Source: Clostridiales bacterium
GTDB taxonomy: Bacteria > Bacillota > Clostridia > Oscillospirales > Oscillospiraceae
Length of the DNA: 28,923 bases
Assembly (NCBI GenBank): GCA_029098065.1
Contig: JAQXNP010000054.1
Location: 1-28,923 of the forward strand
Direction of reading: 5' to 3'
A program made the position numbers and the translations under genes. The notes under the pieces were generated by a model, which was not told where the DNA came from, searched no databases, and worked only from the letters and a program-made list of their open reading frames with translations. Positions 7,342 through 14,487 of the stretch are shown one piece after another. The stretch's first letter is position 1. Each line of letters opens with the position of its first letter.

Positions 7342-7370
7342 TTGCTTTTTTCTCTGCTTTCCGCTAAAAT
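7342..7370 (+). promoter_or_regulatory. Proximal promoter (P2) of the Lrp-type gene
   Basis: TTGCTT (7342-7347), a 17-base spacer and TAAAAT (7365-7370) lie about 45 bases before the ATG. A small hairpin (7384-7389 with 7393-7398) sits in the leader just before the ribosome binding site. Confidence 0.65.
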
Positions 7371-7414
7371 AAATGGGAATTTCTCCCGCCGAGCGGGATC
7401 ACAGGAGGGGCCCT

Positions 7415-7873
7415 ATGAAAAGCAACATGCTTGACCGGGCGGACCAGCAGATTTTGGATATCCTGATTGAAAATTCCCGGGCTTCTCTGATCGAGATCGC
7501 CGAAAAGGTGGGCCTTTCCCGGGTGGCGGTCAAGAACCGCATTGCCGTTCTGGAGCAGAAGGGAGTCATTGAGCGGTACACCGTCATTCTGAACCCGGAG
7601 AAAGTGGGGCGGAACGTGTCGGTGTTTTTCGACCTGCAGATCCAGCCCGCCTGCCTGAAGGAGGCCGCCCAGCGCCTGAGCCGGGAGGAGGCCGTCACCG
7701 ATATCTATCTGATGACCGGACCCAGCAAGCTCCACGTCCACGCCGTACTGGAAGTGAACCAGGATCTGGACGAATTCGTGATGGAGAAGCTCTACTCCCT
7801 CCCCGGAATTGAGCATGTGGGCACCGATATTATTGTTTCCCGGATCAAGACCCGGAAGGGTCTTCGCATCTGA
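7415..7873 (+). CDS. Lrp/AsnC-family transcriptional regulator
   Basis: This 152-residue protein has the standard two-domain Lrp layout. The N-terminal winged helix-turn-helix (about 5-60) reads DQQILDILIENSRASLIEIAEKVGLSRVAVKNRI in two parts. The C-terminal RAM domain (about 68-150) binds amino acids and drives octamer assembly. The ATG at 7415 follows AGGAGGGG. An in-frame ATG at 7373 would lie upstream of the ribosome binding site. Neighbours are a divergent chromate-transporter operon and, downstream, a peptide-import operon, so either could be a target. A feast/famine regulator responding to amino acids would fit the peptide importer. The effector is unknown. Confidence 0.93.
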   Translation: MKSNMLDRADQQILDILIENSRASLIEIAEKVGLSRVAVKNRIAVLEQKGVIERYTVILNPEKVGRNVSVFFDLQIQPACLKEAAQRLSREEAVTDIYLMTGPSKLHVHAVLEVNQDLDEFVMEKLYSLPGIEHVGTDIIVSRIKTRKGLRI

Positions 7874-7876
7874 ATG

Positions 7877-7912
7877 TTGACAAAAAGGATGAGATTGACA
7901 AATAAATTGACA
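7877..7912 (+). repeat. Three copies of TTGACA
   Basis: TTGACA occurs at 7877, 7895 and 7907 (18- and 12-base steps), from the end of the Lrp-type gene up to its terminator. None has a good -10 at 16-18 bases, so they do not look like ordinary promoters. This may be chance in an AT-rich stretch. Confidence 0.35.
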
Positions 7913-7917
7913 TTTCG

Positions 7918-7948
7918 GCGGCTCCCGATTTTCGGGGGCCGCTATTTT
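7918..7948 (+). terminator. Intrinsic terminator of the Lrp-type gene
   Basis: An 11-bp stem with one T:G pair (7918-7928 with 7932-7942) and a TTT loop is followed by TATTTT. Between it and the next gene (7949-8181) I see a promoter at 8077 and AT-rich DNA. There is also an unused strong Shine-Dalgarno-like GGAGGAGG near 8020, with no convincing gene behind it. Confidence 0.85.
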
Positions 7949-8076
7949 CATCCGGAGTCTGCCCCGGAGACTTTTCAGGAATTTCAGGCGTTTTGGACAA
8001 AATATGAAAAATGGAAGCGGAGGAGGTGTGATTTTTGTCACAACTGAAAATTCTATAGCGGATAGGGAAGAAAGTG

Positions 8077-8105
8077 TTGCAAAAATAAAGCTGTAGATTT
8101 ATTAT
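8077..8105 (+). promoter_or_regulatory. Promoter of the first peptide-import operon
   Basis: TTGCAA (8077-8082), a 17-base spacer and TATTAT (8100-8105), followed by a strongly AT-rich leader of about 70 bases, form a plausible SigA promoter. No other good candidate lies between the Lrp terminator and the permease gene. Confidence 0.65.
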
Positions 8106-8181
8106 ATATAAAATAATTAATGAATTAATAACCAAAATGATAAGTAACTGCTTTCGTTTTTCTTTTTAGGAGGCGCTGTCT

Positions 8182-9126
8182 ATGCGAAGGTATGTGATCA
8201 AACGAATCGCGCTGATGTTCCTGCTGTTACTGGGCATGAGCTTCATCGTATTCGCCAGCTTGTATATTGCCCCCGGCGACCCGGCCACCATGGTGGCCGG
8301 ACCCAGCGCCACGGAGGCGGATATCGAGATCGTGAGGAACAGCCTCGGGCTGGACAAGCCCTTCCTGACCCAGTATCTGATCTATCTGAAGAAGCTGATC
8401 CATCTGGATCTGGGCATGTCTTACAGTTCCCGCCAGCCCATTCTGAACGAGATTCTGGTCCGGCTGCCCAACACGCTGAACCTGGCCTGCGCGGCCATGA
8501 TCCTGTCGGTTCTGGTGGGAATCCCCGCCGGTATCCTCACCGCGCTGAAAAAGGACACGGCGGTGGACAATGTTGTCACCACCTGCTCCCTGGTGGGGAT
8601 CTCCGTCCCCAACTTCCTGCTGGGCACCGTACTCATGTATGTCTTCTCGGTGGTGCTCAAGTGGCTTCCCGCCGGCGGCATGACCCATTTTTTCTGGACG
8701 CCCGTTGGATTTAAGGAGGCAATTCTGCCCGCCATCGCCCTGTCCACCGGCACCATCGCCAGCTTTACCCGGATCGGCCGGTCAGCCATGCTGGAGGTGC
8801 TTCAGTCCGATTACATCCGCACCGCCAAGTCCAAGGGCCTGAAGCAGAAAGCGATCATCGGAGTGCACGCGCTGCGGAACGCGCTGATCCCGCTGGTCAC
8901 TCAGTTCGGAACCAGCTTCGGCGGCCTGCTGGGCGGCGCCATCATCACCGAGCAGGTGTTCGTCATCAACGGCATCGGAACTTATCTGATCAAAGGCATC
9001 ACCAACCGGGATTACCCGGTGGTACAGTCCACGGTTCTGGTCATTGCCGCCATGTTTATCATCATCAACCTGCTGGTCGACCTGCTCTACTGCGTCATCG
9101 ACCCGCGGATCAAGTATGAAGAGTAA
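8182..9126 (+). CDS. Peptide ABC transporter permease, DppB/OppB type (importer 1)
   Basis: This 314-residue membrane subunit forms half of the translocation pore for peptides. The N-terminal segment MRRYVIKRIALMFLLLLGMSF plus a periplasmic-type loop with APGDP and LGLDKP is the hallmark of DppB/OppB permeases. The coupling EAA-like loop lies at about 205-226 (DYIRTAKSKGL). About six membrane segments are present, and the end IDPRIKYEE is typical. The ATG follows AGGAGG by 8 bases. It is the first gene of the operon; the partner permease begins 13 bases after its stop. Dipeptide, oligopeptide, nickel and glutathione importers share this family, so the substrate is not fixed by sequence. Confidence 0.93.
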   Translation: MRRYVIKRIALMFLLLLGMSFIVFASLYIAPGDPATMVAGPSATEADIEIVRNSLGLDKPFLTQYLIYLKKLIHLDLGMSYSSRQPILNEILVRLPNTLNLACAAMILSVLVGIPAGILTALKKDTAVDNVVTTCSLVGISVPNFLLGTVLMYVFSVVLKWLPAGGMTHFFWTPVGFKEAILPAIALSTGTIASFTRIGRSAMLEVLQSDYIRTAKSKGLKQKAIIGVHALRNALIPLVTQFGTSFGGLLGGAIITEQVFVINGIGTYLIKGITNRDYPVVQSTVLVIAAMFIIINLLVDLLYCVIDPRIKYEE

Positions 9127-9139
9127 GGGGGAGAGGGAT

Positions 9140-10063
9140 ATGGAAGAAAATGTGCGCAATCATCCGGTCCGCTCCGCCTTTGGGAAGCTGTTCAAGAACA
9201 AACTGGCTACGGTCTGCTTTTTCCTGCTCATCATTGAGATCGTTCTGGTGATACTGGCCCCGGTCATCGCACCCTACGGTTATGATGAAGCGGATCCCTC
9301 CATCAAGCTGCGCCCCGGCTTCTGGGCCCAGTGGACGGTGTCCGACGATCCGGAGTCTCCCAGATATTCCAATAATCCCAAGGATTTCTATGAGCCCGGC
9401 CACCTGCTGGGCACCGACGACCTGGGACGCGACGTGCTCTCCCGGCTCCTCTACGGCGGGCGGGTGTCCCTGACGGTGGGCTTTGTCTCAACCCTCATGG
9501 GATTGAGCATCGGCGTGGTCTGCGGCCTGCTGGCGGCCTATTACAAACGGCTGGACAACATCATCATGCGGGTGATGGACCTGCTGTTCGCCTTCCCGAG
9601 TATCCTGCTGGCCATGCTGGTCATCGCCATGCTGGGCGTCAACACCTTCAACACCATGCTGGCCATCAGTATCTGGTCGGTGCCATCCTTTGCCCGAATG
9701 GTCCGGGGCCGCGCCCTTCAGGTGAAGGAGGAGGACTACATCATGGCCACCCGCTCTCTGGGCGCCAAGGACTCCCGGATCCTTCTCCACATCCTGAAGA
9801 ACTGCCTGCCCGTCATCATCGTCATTGCCACCATGCGGATGGCCACCTCCATTATTTCCATTTCCACGCTGAGCTACCTGGGCATGGGCGTCACCCCGCC
9901 CCAGCCGGAGTGGGGCGGTATGATCGCCTCCGCCAAATCCTTCATGTGGGAGCGGCCCAGCCTGATCTTTGTCCCCGGCGCGGCGGTGATGCTCACGGTG
10001 ATCTGCTTCAATGTGCTGGGCGACAAGCTCCGGGACATTCTGGACCCCAGCCTGAAGGACTGA
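9140..10063 (+). CDS. Peptide ABC transporter permease, DppC/OppC type (importer 1)
   Basis: The second pore subunit has 307 residues. It has the DppC/OppC N-terminal region (FGKLFKNKLATVCFFLLIIEIVLVILAPVIAPYGYDE in parts) and the conserved HLLGTDDLGRDVLSRLLYGGRVSL block. An EAA-like loop (DYIMATRSLGA) and the C-terminal pattern GMGVTPPQPEWGGMI...LGDKLRDILDPSLKD follow. The ATG at 9140 follows GGGGGAGAGGG. Earlier in-frame starts lie inside the upstream permease and lack family similarity. A loop of about 25 extra residues (RPGFWAQWTVSDDPESPRYS region) precedes the LGTDDLGRD motif, as in longer DppC forms. Confidence 0.93.
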   Translation: MEENVRNHPVRSAFGKLFKNKLATVCFFLLIIEIVLVILAPVIAPYGYDEADPSIKLRPGFWAQWTVSDDPESPRYSNNPKDFYEPGHLLGTDDLGRDVLSRLLYGGRVSLTVGFVSTLMGLSIGVVCGLLAAYYKRLDNIIMRVMDLLFAFPSILLAMLVIAMLGVNTFNTMLAISIWSVPSFARMVRGRALQVKEEDYIMATRSLGAKDSRILLHILKNCLPVIIVIATMRMATSIISISTLSYLGMGVTPPQPEWGGMIASAKSFMWERPSLIFVPGAAVMLTVICFNVLGDKLRDILDPSLKD

Positions 10064-10070
10064 CCCTGTA

Positions 10071-10100
10071 TTGTCTGCCAAAGATGGCTCTCAATAAAAT
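10071..10100 (+). promoter_or_regulatory. Possible internal promoter before the binding-protein gene
   Basis: TTGTCT (10071-10076), an 18-base spacer and TAAAAT (10095-10100) lie about 40 bases before the binding-protein ATG. Extra expression of the binding protein over the pore subunits would make sense, but the -35 is weak. Confidence 0.4.
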
Positions 10101-10140
10101 TTTCCCCTGACAAAATCTGAAAAAAGGAGAGAAGAGAAGA

Positions 10141-11751
10141 ATGAAATCTTGGAAGAAACTGCTCTGCCTCGCCACCGCCTGCACCCTGTCTCTGGGCCTG
10201 TTGGCCGGCTGCGGCGACGGCAGCACCACCCCCAGTGACTCCAACGCCCCCGCCGCTTCCCAGGAAGGCGGCAGCAGCGCCGACGAGGGCAAGATGTTCA
10301 ACATTGCCCTCACTGCTCCCTTCACCGGCTTTGACCCCCTGCGGACCAACGACTCCGCCTCCACCTATGTCAATACCCAGATTTATGAGACTCTGTACCG
10401 CATCGACCCGGTCACCGGCGAGTACAACTGCCTGCTGGCCGCCGACTATCCCGAGTTCTCCGATGACGGTCTCACCGCCACCATCAAGCTTCGGGAGGGC
10501 GTCAAGTTCCATGACGGCACCGACTTCAATTCCGAGGCTGTGAAGTATACCTTCGACCTCATCAAGGACCCTGATTTCGGTTCTGCCCGTGCCTCCATCG
10601 CCGGCTCCATTGATTCCATCGAGTGCCCCGATGACAGCACCGTGGTTTTCCACCTGAGCTATGAGGACGGCGTTCTCACCGCCAAGCTGGCCCACACCAA
10701 CTCCGCCATCGTCTCCCCCACCGCCCAGCAGAACCAGGATCTGATGGTGGAGCCCTGCGGCACCGGCCCCTACAAATTCGTCAGCTCCGTCTCCGGTTCC
10801 AACGTGGTCCTCACCCGGAACGATGAGTACTGGGGCGACAAGCCCGCCATCAAGGACGTGACCATGACCGTCATTTCCGAGGAGTCCACCGCCATCGCCC
10901 GGATGGAGACCGGTGAGGCCGACTTCATGCCCAATGTCAGCGTGGAGAACATCTCCCGCCTGGAGAACATCGGGGATGTGACGGTTGAGACCTCCGAGGC
11001 CGCCCAGATCTATTATATGATCCTGCGGGGCGACTCCTATATCAACCCCGTCATGGCGGAGAAGGACTTCCGTACCGCTCTGTGCATGGGCGTGGACAAG
11101 GAAGGCTATGTGGAGTACATCATGGAAGGCTACGCCGATGCCGCCAAGAGCGTCATTGGTCCCAAGATCACCGGCTATGACGAGGAGGCCACGACCCACA
11201 ACATCGCCTATGATCCCGATGGCGCCAAGGCCATCCTGGACGCCCATCCCGGCTGGGCCGATGAGGAGATCCTCTTCCTGGTTCCCTCCACTCCCGCTTA
11301 CTCCAAGATGGGCGAGTACATCCAGTCCAGCCTGAAGAAGGCCGGCTTCAATAACATCAAGATCGAGACCATGGACTGGTCCGCCTGGCTCACCGAGAGC
11401 AAGAGCGACAACCGTTTCGACATCACCCTGGCCGCCTGGTCCAACGTGACCCGGGACGGTTCCGAGCTGATGGAGCCCAACTTCCACTCTGAGAACGGCC
11501 AGCGCCGCGTCCGCTACGCTGCCGAGGACATCGAAGCAATCGATACCTACATCAGCAACAGCAAGACGACCACCGACATGGCGGTCCGTACCGAGAACCT
11601 GCTGGGTGTCAACGCCATCCTTCAGGACAACGCCTATGTCCAGCCCATCTACAACAGCGTGAACCTGTACGCTTACAATACCGCCTACACCGGCATCACC
11701 CGGGACGCCGGCGGCACCTTCTATGTGAAGGACTTCGGCTACGCGGAGTAA
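10141..11751 (+). CDS. Peptide-binding lipoprotein, SBP family 5 (importer 1)
   Basis: This 536-residue extracellular solute-binding protein is tethered by lipid. Residues 1-23 are a lipoprotein signal peptide ending in the lipobox L21-A22-G23-C24. A Ser/Gly/Thr-rich linker follows to about 50, then the family 5 (DppA/OppA) fold. Visible family blocks are DPLRTNDSASTYVNTQIYETLYRID, YTFDLIKDPDFGS and GTGPYKF. The central IKDVTMTVISEESTAIARMETGEADFM and DFRTALCMGVDKE also fit. The ATG follows AAAGGAGAG. The protein delivers peptide to the permeases of 8182-10063. The specificity cannot be read from sequence; the gamma-glutamyltranspeptidase-like gene at the end of the operon hints at gamma-glutamyl peptides or glutathione. 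Confidence 0.93.
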   Translation: MKSWKKLLCLATACTLSLGLLAGCGDGSTTPSDSNAPAASQEGGSSADEGKMFNIALTAPFTGFDPLRTNDSASTYVNTQIYETLYRIDPVTGEYNCLLAADYPEFSDDGLTATIKLREGVKFHDGTDFNSEAVKYTFDLIKDPDFGSARASIAGSIDSIECPDDSTVVFHLSYEDGVLTAKLAHTNSAIVSPTAQQNQDLMVEPCGTGPYKFVSSVSGSNVVLTRNDEYWGDKPAIKDVTMTVISEESTAIARMETGEADFMPNVSVENISRLENIGDVTVETSEAAQIYYMILRGDSYINPVMAEKDFRTALCMGVDKEGYVEYIMEGYADAAKSVIGPKITGYDEEATTHNIAYDPDGAKAILDAHPGWADEEILFLVPSTPAYSKMGEYIQSSLKKAGFNNIKIETMDWSAWLTESKSDNRFDITLAAWSNVTRDGSELMEPNFHSENGQRRVRYAAEDIEAIDTYISNSKTTTDMAVRTENLLGVNAILQDNAYVQPIYNSVNLYAYNTAYTGITRDAGGTFYVKDFGYAE

Positions 11752-11774
11752 GCTCCGCCCGTCAAATGTCCCCT

Positions 11775-11872
11775 GCCCCGCCCCCCTGTGAGGGGGCGGG
11801 GCGGCCGGACGGCTTAAGATACCCCGGTGTATTTTAAGCTCTGCCCTCCGCCGCGGCGGAAGGCGGAGCTTA
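11775..11872 (+). other. Two U-less GC-rich hairpins between binding protein and ATPase
   Basis: Hairpin one has 11 bp (11775-11785 with 11792-11802). Hairpin two has arms 11835-11841 and 11866-11872 around an inner palindrome (11847-11860). Neither is followed by a T-run. In peptide operons such structures after the binding-protein gene commonly stabilise or attenuate the transcript so the binding protein is made in excess. That role is inferred here. Confidence 0.5.
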
Positions 11873-11905
11873 GAACACACCCGCTTCGTTCAGGAGGATG
11901 TTCCT

Positions 11906-12901
11906 ATGGGGAAAAAAGTGCTTGAAGTGAAAGATCTGGTCACTACCTTCCGGATCGACAAGAAAGAATATGAGGTGCTGCGGGGCGTCTCCTTCGACAT
12001 CGAGGAGAATGAGACCCTCTGCATGGTGGGTGAGTCGGGCTGCGGCAAGAGCGTCACCACCCTGTCCATCATGGACCTGCTGCCCAACAACGGCCGGGTG
12101 GTTTCTGGCAGCATCAAGCTCAACGGCCAGGAGCTCACCACCATGTCTTCCAAGGAGCGGGCGGCGCTCCGGGGCAAGCAGATGGGCATGATCTTTCAGG
12201 AACCCATGACCGCCCTGAACCCGCTGCTCACCATCGGCCGGCAGATGACAGAAGGACTCGTGCTCCACCAGGGCATGAGCAAGCAGGAGGCCTATGACAC
12301 CGCGGTAAATTATCTGGAAAAGGTGGGCATCGCCAATCCGGAGGACCGGATGAAGCAGTATCCCTTCCAGCTCTCCGGCGGCCTTCGGCAGCGGATCATG
12401 ATCGCCATGGTCATGGCGGTCCAGCCCTCCCTCCTCATCGCCGACGAGCCCACTACCGCCCTGGACGTGACCATTCAGAAGCAGGTGCTGGTGCTTCTCA
12501 ACAAGCTGAAGAAGGACGTCTCCACCGGGATCCTGTTCATCACCCACGATCTGGGCGTGGTGGCGGAGATCGCCGACCGGGTGGTGATCCTCTACTCGGG
12601 CCGGAAGGTGGAGGAGGGTTCCATTGAGGCCATTTTCTCCAAACCGCTCCACCCCTACACCGTGGGACTGATGAAGGCGGTTCCCAATGTGGACGAGGAC
12701 GATTTTGACATCCAGCCCATCCCCGGCACCTTCCCGAATATCACCGAGGAGATCGGCGGCTGCCGGTTCCATCCCCGCTGTCCCTATGCCACCGACCGCT
12801 GCCGGGCCGAGGTCCCGGCGGAGATCGAAGTGGAGCCGGGCCATCTGGTGAGCTGCCACAAGGTCGCGGAGGAATATCCGGGGAAGGAGGTGCGGAAATG
12901 A
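11906..12901 (+). CDS. Peptide ABC transporter ATPase, DppD/OppD type (importer 1)
   Basis: This 331-residue nucleotide-binding subunit has Walker A at 42-49 (GESGCGKS, followed by VTT as in OppD/DppD). It has the Q-loop in [12 protein letters not shown] and the signature [12 protein letters not shown] (usually LSGGMRQR). Walker B/D-loop is [14 protein letters not shown] and the switch is ITHDLG. The C-terminal Oligo_HPY domain contains [14 protein letters not shown] and a later SCH. In some DppD proteins this Cys set binds a 4Fe-4S cluster. The ATG follows AGGAGG. The last 4 bases (ATGA) overlap the second ATPase gene, so the two ATPases should be made together as a heterodimer. Confidence 0.94.
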   Translation: MGKKVLEVKDLVTTFRIDKKEYEVLRGVSFDIEENETLCMVGESGCGKSVTTLSIMDLLPNNGRVVSGSIKLNGQELTTMSSKERAALRGKQMGMIFQEPMTALNPLLTIGRQMTEGLVLHQGMSKQEAYDTAVNYLEKVGIANPEDRMKQYPFQLSGGLRQRIMIAMVMAVQPSLLIADEPTTALDVTIQKQVLVLLNKLKKDVSTGILFITHDLGVVAEIADRVVILYSGRKVEEGSIEAIFSKPLHPYTVGLMKAVPNVDEDDFDIQPIPGTFPNITEEIGGCRFHPRCPYATDRCRAEVPAEIEVEPGHLVSCHKVAEEYPGKEVRK

Positions 12902-14475
12902 GCGAGGAGAGAAAGAAGCTCCTGGAGCTGAAGAAGCTGAAAAAATACTTCCCTGTCCGCCGGGGCGTGTCCATCAAGGCGGTGGAAGACGTGACCTTCT
13001 CCATCTACGAGGGGGAGAAGTTCGGCGTGGTGGGTGAGTCGGGCTGCGGCAAGTCCACCCTGGGCCGGGTCATCCTCCAGCTCTATCCCCAGACCTCCGG
13101 GGCCTGCATCTACTATGGGCGGACCAAAGACGAGATGTCCCCCAAGTATCAGGCCAAAGAGGTGGCCAAGCTGCTGGAGTACCAGAAGAAGGCCCAGGAG
13201 TTCTACCAGAAGTCCCTGGAGATTGACAGGAAGGCGGAGGCCATCCGCGGCCAGGTGGACGCCCTTTCCGCCCTGGGCACCGACCGAGAGGTAAAGAAGA
13301 ACACCTCTCTTCAGAAGAAGCTCAGCGAATTGGAATTCCAGTCCAAGGAGCTGCGGAAGGACGCCTCCCGCCAGCTGCGGGAGGGCTCCCGCACCGTGGG
13401 CTCCCTGATCTTGTGCAAGGATCTGCCCAAGGTCCAGGACCTGTTCCGGCAAGCCCAGAAGGAGACCGAGGCGGCGGCCGCCGCCACCCGGCGCTTCCGG
13501 GAACTGGAGAAGCAGTATGAGGAGAGCCGTCTGGCCGGCAGGAACGATGACGGCCTCAAGGCCAAAATGGACACCGCCAAATCGGAGGCCGACAGCCATG
13601 TGGAGGCCGCCAGGGCCCTGCGGCAGAAGGCGTTTCAGGACTACCGGGGCAAGGATATCCTGCCCATCACCGAGCGGACGCTGGATCCGGCCTATCAGGC
13701 CAAGCTGGACGGCAACTATGAGACGGGCATCAACCTGGGCAAGCTGACCCGGGAAGAGATGCGGGAGATGCGCCGGGAGATGCAGATGATCTTCCAGGAT
13801 CCCGCCGCCTCCCTGGACCCCCGCCAGTCGGTGGGCAAGTCCATTGAGGAAGTTTTCGTTATCAACACGGACTTTCCCCCGGCGGTCCGCCGGGAAAAGA
13901 CCATGGACCTGCTGGAGAAGGTGGGACTGAAGCGGGAGCACTACTGGTCCTATCCCAACGCCCTCTCCGGCGGCCAGAAGCAGCGGGTGGGCATCGCCCG
14001 GGCCATCGCGCTGGACACCAAATTCGTGGTGCTGGACGAGTCGGTCTCCGCCCTGGACGTGTCGGTGCAGGCCCAGATCCTTCAGCTGCTCAACGAGCTC
14101 AGCGCCGAGAAGCACCTGACCTATTTCTTCATTACCCACGACCTGGGCGTGGTCAAGCACTTCTGTGACCGCATTCTGGTCATGTATCTGGGCAATGTGT
14201 GCGAGCTGGCCGATTCCAAGGAACTCTTCCACAATCCCCTTCACCCCTATACCGAGTCCCTGCTGGCCGCCGTTCCCCGGCTGAAGATCGGTCAGGAGCA
14301 CTCCACCGAGTCGGTGCTGGAGGGCGATGTGCCCAGCGCCATGAATCCGCCCAAGGGCTGTCCCTTCCACACCCGCTGCTCCAAGTGCATGGAGATCTGC
14401 GGACAGGAAAAGCCCCCCATTGTGGAGCGGGAGCCGGGCCACTTTGTGGCCTGCCACCTTTATGACAACAAGTAA
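12898..14475 (+). CDS. Peptide ABC transporter ATPase, DppF/OppF type, with a ~205-residue insertion
   Basis: This 525-residue ATPase is about 200 residues longer than the usual 320-335. Walker A (GESGCGKST, 46-54), Q-loop (Q300 in MIFQDPAASLDP), signature (LSGGQKQR, 356-363), Walker B D380-E381 followed by S instead of P, and the switch H414 (ITHDLG) are all intact. The end carries an Oligo_HPY domain with four Cys. The extra segment, about residues 76-281, lies between the strand after Walker A (TSGACIYYGR) and the Q-loop. It is charged, Lys/Glu/Gln/Ala-rich and reads as a helical coiled-coil hairpin, with a non-helical middle (TVGSLILCKDLPK) and a Pro/Tyr-rich end. The frame stays open and codon use matches the neighbours. 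The paralogue at 27911 has 43 positions from Walker-A Lys to Q, against 248 here. It pairs with the ATPase just upstream. Confidence 0.92.
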   Translation: MSEERKKLLELKKLKKYFPVRRGVSIKAVEDVTFSIYEGEKFGVVGESGCGKSTLGRVILQLYPQTSGACIYYGRTKDEMSPKYQAKEVAKLLEYQKKAQEFYQKSLEIDRKAEAIRGQVDALSALGTDREVKKNTSLQKKLSELEFQSKELRKDASRQLREGSRTVGSLILCKDLPKVQDLFRQAQKETEAAAAATRRFRELEKQYEESRLAGRNDDGLKAKMDTAKSEADSHVEAARALRQKAFQDYRGKDILPITERTLDPAYQAKLDGNYETGINLGKLTREEMREMRREMQMIFQDPAASLDPRQSVGKSIEEVFVINTDFPPAVRREKTMDLLEKVGLKREHYWSYPNALSGGQKQRVGIARAIALDTKFVVLDESVSALDVSVQAQILQLLNELSAEKHLTYFFITHDLGVVKHFCDRILVMYLGNVCELADSKELFHNPLHPYTESLLAAVPRLKIGQEHSTESVLEGDVPSAMNPPKGCPFHTRCSKCMEICGQEKPPIVEREPGHFVACHLYDNK

Positions 14476-14487
14476 GGAGCGGTCGTT

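Noticed and set aside
8004..8096. Possible 30-residue leader peptide (ATG at 8004) and a strong Shine-Dalgarno-like GGAGGAGG near 8020
   Set aside because: The ATG has no ribosome binding site of its own, the frame crosses the -35 of the importer 1 promoter, and the translation has no recognisable feature. The downstream TTG gives only 7 codons.
13123..13740. ATPase insertion as a frameshift, intein or inserted foreign gene
   Set aside because: The frame stays open, codon use matches both sides, no start or stop signals flank it and there are no intein splice motifs. It reads as a true in-frame domain insertion.
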